Part shown: in pieces, positions 59,871 through 64,000 of the stretch | Layout of the letters: each line of letters begins with the position of its first letter | Position numbering within the stretch: position 1 is the stretch's first letter | From: Ornithinimicrobium pratense | Lineage (GTDB): Bacteria > Actinomycetota > Actinomycetes > Actinomycetales > Dermatophilaceae | Length of the DNA: 64,000 nt | Assembly (NCBI RefSeq): GCF_008843165.1 | Contig: NZ_CP044427.1 | Coordinates: 3,100,001-3,164,000, forward strand | Reading direction: 5' to 3' | Notes under the pieces: generated by a model | The model's database searches: none | Seen by the model: only the letters and a program-made list of their open reading frames with translations | Told to the model about the DNA's origin: nothing | Translations under genes and position numbers: made by a program

Positions 59871-60116
59871 CTAACCACTGTCACCTATCCGTGCAGCAGT
59901 CCCTTTCTTGGCGCGTGCAACGACACACGCACGAAGGTAGTCGGAGCCGCGACCCCGTAGTGCGGAAGCGTCGTTAGGAGCCGTTGCGGAAGTCTGAGGC
60001 GATCGGTGTAATGGGGGCCGGCGACGCCTAGTCTGCGCAGCCGTCAAGGATCGTCGACGTTAGGCTTGGCAGTAAACGGGTGGTTGGGAATGCGACGTGT
60101 AGTCGTGGCGGAAGCC

Positions 60117-60176
60117 GCCGGCCTCGAGCGGTGCTCGGGCGATGTAGTTGGTGAGGTTGCGAAAGCCGAGGCTGAG
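60117..60176 (-). pseudogene. Transposase C-terminal tail fragment (copy 2)
   Basis: The minus strand encodes LSLGFRNLTNYIARAPLEAG, matching the fragment at 55306-55365. It lies at the 3' edge of the Tn554-like remnant and continues to a TAG near 60060. Confidence 0.5.
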
Positions 60177-60283
60177 CCGCCAAGATGCTCGAGTCGACCG
60201 TTGACGATTACCTGGAGCGTGGGTGGGTGTGGGCCGCGTCGTTGATGGAGTTGTATGTCGGCGACATGTTACCGGCGCAGAAG

Positions 60284-60575
60284 TCAGGTGCTGTTTCGGT
60301 GTACGCCGAGGAACTGGAAGAGCCGTCCCCGCTGGGCTCGGCTCTCTCCCACTCGGGGCGTCTTGATCTCGTTTGCGCAGGTTGGCCATGAACTCGTCGC
60401 GAGAGGCTTGTGACTGCGCTGAGAGATCGGTAGTCGGGGCGCAAAGGTGGGGTTCTGGCGGAGCTTGCTGATGGTCTCGCGTAGCTCGGGGTCGCGGTAC
60501 GGCAGCGCTCGGGAGACGCCAGCGGCCTGGGTGACGGCGGTGTAGGTGATGGGGGTGCCGTCGCGGTGGAGGCGG
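60284..60575 (-). pseudogene. TnpC-like (DUF6262) remnant
   Basis: The minus strand encodes ALRRLHRDGTPITYTAVTQA and AGVSRALPYRDPELRETISK, the helix-turn-helix pattern of the DUF6262 proteins that accompany Tn554-type tyrosine recombinases in actinobacteria. The start is lost: the segment is fused in frame to unrelated reading of the upstream recombinase, and the C-terminal coil is cut by frame changes. Confidence 0.6.
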
Positions 60576-60599
60576 CGTAGCGCCTCGGGGCACGGGTGT

Positions 60600-61695
60600 T
60601 CTAGGCGCGCGGCGCCGGGTGGCGGAGGTGAGGTGCTCGCTGGTGGCCCCCCGGGTTTCAACGGTTTCCAAGGCGGTGATGGTCTGGTCGAGGTGGTCGG
60701 CGACCTTGCGGTGGTTGTCGGCCAAGCGGACGTTGCCGCGCCCCTTGACCAGGTCGATGAGTTCGCGGGTGTCGTCGCGCTGGCGGCGGTGGATGGGCAA
60801 GAAGGTTGGGGTGGTCTGAAGTCGGGCAGGTCAGGCAGGTATTCAGGTGGGGGCACTCCTGCTGCGGCGGGCGGCGCAGTACTCGTTGGGCAGGGTGGCC
60901 TGAACGCGGGCGAGGTTGTGCTGGATCCACTCGGCCTCGGCCGGGTGCGTCGGGGGCGAAGGGAACGTTGTGGACCTCTATGTCGACGCGGCGTTGCTGG
61001 TAGCCGTCGAAGGCGGCCGGAACGGTGGCGTCGTGGATGGTCGCGTAGCGCGCGGTCATCTGCGGAGAGGCGTGCCGGAGCATCTTCTGCACCACGTGCT
61101 GGGGCACACCGGCGTTGATCAGCCGGGTGCCCGGGGTGTGCCGCTATTGGTGCGCGGTGACGCGCGCGGGCCAACCGGTCTCGTCGTGCAGGCCAATGTC
61201 GTGCTCCCATTCAACCAGGCGCCCTCGAGGGTGCCTCCTCTGAACGGCCGGGTCCCGTCGGGGTTGGCGACCGGTGAGGGAAACGGCAGGTGAAGCCGCC
61301 GCCGGGCCACCGATCGTGCATGTGGTCCTGCCGGGCGCGGATCGCCTCGACAGCTCGCTGCGAAGCGGCACGAGCTGCTCGGTGGACATCTTGGTGTAGT
61401 ACTTCAGGCACGGCCAGCCGGCGCTGTCGACGATGATGGGGTTGAACTCCAGATGCAGCTCCCGAGCGCGCAGCCCGGCCTCCTGGAGAACCACGAGCAG
61501 GTGCACTGTGGTCTGATCAGGCAGCTGGGCGAGGTTGTCGGGGTCTTCGAGGTGGCCCATGACAAACTCGGGGATGAAGCGGGGCAGGGGCCTGGACCGG
61601 GGGCGGCGGGTCGTCGAGGAAGAACGCGGCCTCAGCCGCAGGCCCAACCGGGTATGATGACGTCGTTTGCCCATCGCCTGCACCTCAGGACCCAC
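60600..61695 (-). pseudogene. Broken tyrosine recombinase (Tn554 TnpA/TnpB-like)
   Basis: Pieces in order on the minus strand: LPRFIPEFVMGHLEDPDN, VVLQEAGLRARELHLEF (with the first catalytic Arg region), VEAIRARQDHMHDRWPGGGF, EWEHDIGLHDETGWPARVTA, then H-Q-TAG-R-H-TPGTRLINAGVPQHV and LRHASPQMTARYATIHD with the final His and catalytic Tyr. The C-terminal part has ECPHLNTCLTCP and DNHRKVADHLDQTI, as in actinobacterial transposon recombinases. An in-frame TAG at 61146-61144 replaces one residue of the H-x-x-R box, and several frame changes add to the damage. The 5' end abuts the BY-kinase gene start. Confidence 0.78.
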
Positions 61696-63111
61696 GTGAA
61701 ACTATCTGACTACTTACACATCGTCCAGCGCAGTTGGCGTCTGGTCGCAACTACTACTCTTGTTGCTCTCCTGCTGGGGGCAACGCTGACTGCTCTTACG
61801 ACGCGCCAATACCGTGCCGAGGCGGAGTTGTTCGTCTCGACTGCTGGAGGAGACACTGTGACTGACCTAGTGCAAGGTGGGTCTTTCACGCAGCGTCAGG
61901 TGGCTACGTACGCGGACATTGTGACCACGCCGATAGTGCTTGATCCAGTGATCGAACAACTGGGACTGGACACTTCATCGAGGGCCTTGGCAAGCCAGGT
62001 CAGCGCTACTGTCCCACCTAATACAGTGCTGATCCAGATCACCGTTACCGATGCTAACCCCGGCGCTGCAGCGAATCTCGCAAACGCCGTGGCTGGACAA
62101 TTCGCGGATACTATACAGGATCTTGAGCGAACTGGAACGGGGGAAAGTCCAGTAAGCGCCAGCATCGTCAGGCCGGCTACTGCCTCGAATGACCCGGCAA
62201 GCCCTAATGTAGTTCAGAACCTATCGCTATCTTTGACGCTGGGCCTGTTGCTTGGGCTGGGCTTATCCGCATTGCGTCACGTTATCGACACCCGCGTACG
62301 CGGGGAGGAGGATGTCCGCCGCGTCAGCGACGCGCCTACGCTGGGCGCTGTTCACTATGACAAAGATGCTGCAAAGCACCCTTTGGTGGTGCATCTGGAC
62401 CCACACAGCAGTCGGTCAGAGGCATTCCGAGCGTTGCGCACCAACCTGCTCTATCTTGACCCAGATCACCAGCCCCGTACCCTCCTCGTAACTTCAACAA
62501 TCCCGGGTGAAGGCAAGAGCACCTCGACAGCCAACCTGGCCCTGACGTTGGCAGCCACCGGTTCCACTGTATGCCTCATCGAGGGGGACCTGCGTCGGCC
62601 TCGGTTGCTTGAGTACATGGGTCTGGTCAGTTCCGTGGGCCTGACCGATGTGCTGGTCGGCAGGGCAGAGCTAGAGGATGTTCTACAGGACTTCGGCGAT
62701 GGCCTGAGGGTCTTAGGATGTGGCCCTATCCCGCCCAACCCCAGCGAGTTGCTTGGCTCAGACGCTATGAGGCGGCTCCTAGATCGCTTGAGCGGCAAGT
62801 TCGACTACGTCGTTATCGACGCCCCTCCTCTGCTTGCGGTCACTGACGCGGCTGTTCTTTCCACGCTTGTGGACGGCACCATCGTCGTGGTGGGTACCGG
62901 CTTGGTACGGCGCGAGCAGTTAGAACGCGCTCTGGGCCACCTGAATCGGGTGGAGAGTAGGGTGCTCGGAACAGTCCTGAACCGAGTCCCAATTAAGGGC
63001 CCTGATGCTTACAGCTACTCCTACGAGGCGTACGCGCCCCAGCTCCCGGGCGCTCCGAAGGGTCAGCGCAAGCACGTTGGCCGCGCCAAGTTCCGCAGCG
63101 GAAGCGACTGA
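61696..63111 (+). CDS. Wzz/CpsD-type chain-length protein with BY-kinase domain (second copy)
   Basis: The 471-residue protein has Wzz N-terminus VKLSDYLHIVQRSWRLVATT, membrane segments at about 15-34 and 175-193, and a BY-kinase domain with Walker A STIPGEGKST (267-276), Walker A' VCLIEGDLRRPR and Walker B YVVIDAPPLL. It ends with a tyrosine cluster YSYSYEAY at about 439-446, the usual autophosphorylation site. GTG 61696 follows CAGGA by six bases; the longer upstream frame is antisense to the broken recombinase. It controls chain length and export of the polysaccharide. Confidence 0.92.
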   Translation: MKLSDYLHIVQRSWRLVATTTLVALLLGATLTALTTRQYRAEAELFVSTAGGDTVTDLVQGGSFTQRQVATYADIVTTPIVLDPVIEQLGLDTSSRALASQVSATVPPNTVLIQITVTDANPGAAANLANAVAGQFADTIQDLERTGTGESPVSASIVRPATASNDPASPNVVQNLSLSLTLGLLLGLGLSALRHVIDTRVRGEEDVRRVSDAPTLGAVHYDKDAAKHPLVVHLDPHSSRSEAFRALRTNLLYLDPDHQPRTLLVTSTIPGEGKSTSTANLALTLAATGSTVCLIEGDLRRPRLLEYMGLVSSVGLTDVLVGRAELEDVLQDFGDGLRVLGCGPIPPNPSELLGSDAMRRLLDRLSGKFDYVVIDAPPLLAVTDAAVLSTLVDGTIVVVGTGLVRREQLERALGHLNRVESRVLGTVLNRVPIKGPDAYSYSYEAYAPQLPGAPKGQRKHVGRAKFRSGSD

Positions 63112-63114
63112 CCT

Positions 63115-63984
63115 GTGGCCCTTTCCGGTCGCTCGCAGAACGGCCTGCTGAGTACTCTCGCTGTTCTTGCGGTAGGCGCGTCGGGTTATGCCGTTTGGGT
63201 GGTCAGCCAGCCTCACCCCTCGCTAAAGGATGGTGGTGGCCCGCCACCCGTTGTGACCGCGCCGCCGGTGGTGGCCCATGGCGAAGACGATGTGGCGGTC
63301 ACGACCTCGCCCTTGGAGGGAGCCGATGACGAGCAGGTCACTGAATCGGCATCACCGGTGGAGGAGGACATGACAGGGCCTGAGCCGGTGGCACTCACGA
63401 CGCAGGACTGGCTGGACGCGCTGGCCGGGAACGGTGTTTCTCTGCAGGTCATCGGTGACGGCTACAGCAACATGGACTGGCAATGGCTGCAGCAGTGGGC
63501 CGGGATCCTCGCCCAGCAGCGGCCCGTCGGCATTCGCCACTGGGGCGAAGCCGAGGACATGACCTACAACCTGCCTATCGTCTTGTCCGGCGGTGACGGG
63601 CCTGCACTGACGGTCTGGAGCGCGAGCCGGACTGAGAGCACGATCGCGGATGCGCGGGAACGCCTGGACCGCTTCCAGGGCGAGGCCAACGATCCAAACG
63701 CCGTGCTCATCAGCCTGGGCCAGGCCAGCGAAGGCGAGGACGTAGCCGCCGAGATGGACGCCCTGCTGGACGAGCTCCCCGACGTCCCGGTCCTGTTGAC
63801 CATCGCTCCTGAGGGGCTTTACAGCCCGGGGGTCGGGGACGACCTCTCGAGCTGGGCTGAGGAGAACTCCGCGCGGGTGGCGCTCATCGACCTCCGGGAC
63901 ACGGGCATCATCGACCCCTCCGCCGAAGAGTGGGCTCTCACCTTCCACACCACGCTGACGGACAGTGCGGAGCAGGAAGGCTGA
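63115..63984 (+). CDS. Exported protein, possibly degenerate SGNH-hydrolase fold
   Basis: The 289-residue protein has one N-terminal membrane anchor (LLSTLAVLAVGASGYAVWVV), a Pro/Val/acidic linker to about residue 95 and a globular part: VSLQVIGDGYSNMDWQW, LPIVLSGGDGPALTVWSASR, ISLGQASEGEDV and VPVLLTIAPEGLYSPGVGDD. The strand order resembles SGNH esterases (GDS...GQN-like), which often modify exopolysaccharides, but the nucleophile Ser is not at the expected place and no D-x-x-H is seen at the C-terminus. The GTG start lies three bases after the kinase stop, so the two are co-transcribed. Confidence 0.6.
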   Translation: MALSGRSQNGLLSTLAVLAVGASGYAVWVVSQPHPSLKDGGGPPPVVTAPPVVAHGEDDVAVTTSPLEGADDEQVTESASPVEEDMTGPEPVALTTQDWLDALAGNGVSLQVIGDGYSNMDWQWLQQWAGILAQQRPVGIRHWGEAEDMTYNLPIVLSGGDGPALTVWSASRTESTIADARERLDRFQGEANDPNAVLISLGQASEGEDVAAEMDALLDELPDVPVLLTIAPEGLYSPGVGDDLSSWAEENSARVALIDLRDTGIIDPSAEEWALTFHTTLTDSAEQEG

Positions 63985-64000
63985 CCCGGGCGGCTGATCA

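Larger units (their letters stand above)
58636..59903. mobile_element. Intact IS3-family insertion sequence
   Basis: The element is 1268 bp with 25-bp terminal inverted repeats (58636-58660 and 59879-59903) matching at 24 positions and starting GGGACTGCTGCACGGATAG. It is flanked by a 3-bp direct repeat TTT (58633-58635, 59904-59906), a normal IS3 target size. It contains orfA and orfB, both intact. Confidence 0.94.

Noticed and set aside
61453..61695. 5' extension of the second BY-kinase
   Set aside because: The extension is antisense to the broken recombinase; GTG 61696 with a ribosome site gives the normal Wzz N-terminus.
1..64000. CRISPR arrays, tRNA and rRNA genes
   Set aside because: No regularly spaced repeats or tRNA/rRNA-like conserved sequences were seen on either strand.

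Overview
The window is GC-rich DNA of an actinobacterium, with frequent GTG starts, many stop/start overlaps, a Tat-exported protein, DUF4235, and actinobacterial IS and Tn554-like remnants. The overall look suggests the Intrasporangiaceae/Ornithinimicrobium side of the Micrococcales, but that placement is a guess from protein style.

Three kinds of DNA are interleaved. (A) Surface polysaccharide genes lie at about 1.5-12.3 kb, 42.9-44.2 kb and 45.9-64 kb: glycosyltransferases, two Wzz/BY-kinase proteins, two Wzy/O-antigen-ligase-like proteins, two flippases, a WbpM/PglF-type dehydratase, a DegT aminotransferase, a PglD-like acetyltransferase, a PglC-like phosphoglycosyltransferase, WecB, and the broken tail of WecC. 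Their base composition is uneven, and they are interrupted by an intact ISL3 element, an intact IS3 element, an IS30/ISL3 chimeric remnant and a Tn554-like recombinase wreck. (B) At 12.4-18.1 kb lies a TRAP transporter (dctPQM) with a fused AccD-AccA-type carboxyltransferase and a FadR-type GntR regulator. (C) At 18.1-42.8 kb lies a 24-kb sugar/polyol catabolic island of higher GC.

In the island, two complete ribose-type ABC importers sit with a RpiR regulator, two FGGY kinases, two medium-chain dehydrogenases, four SDRs, a tagatose/allulose 3-epimerase-type TIM barrel, KDPG-aldolase and DERA-type aldolases, a phosphotriesterase-family (probable lactonase) protein, a cupin-type phosphoglucose isomerase, a shikimate-dehydrogenase-like protein and a 2-hydroxyacid dehydrogenase. 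Five copies of one palindrome, GTAGT-N3-ACTAC, lie exactly at the head of its five transcription units (23106, 28387, 31404, 39153, 41846). This makes the island one local regulon, most simply controlled by its own RpiR protein. The gene set does not match a pathway I can name. My reading is import of one or more rare sugars or polyols, oxidation by paralogous SDRs, epimerisation, phosphorylation and aldol cleavage.

Between B/C and the last polysaccharide block sit a thiamine-binding lipoprotein gene under a TPP riboswitch and a small DUF4235 gene. A 33-bp copy of the 3' end of the thiamine gene lies 1.38 kb away, so the acetyltransferase/phosphoglycosyltransferase pair is bracketed by direct repeats. 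Left of 1.5 kb is a truncated IS1634-family transposase and a decayed cell-wall-binding-repeat fragment.
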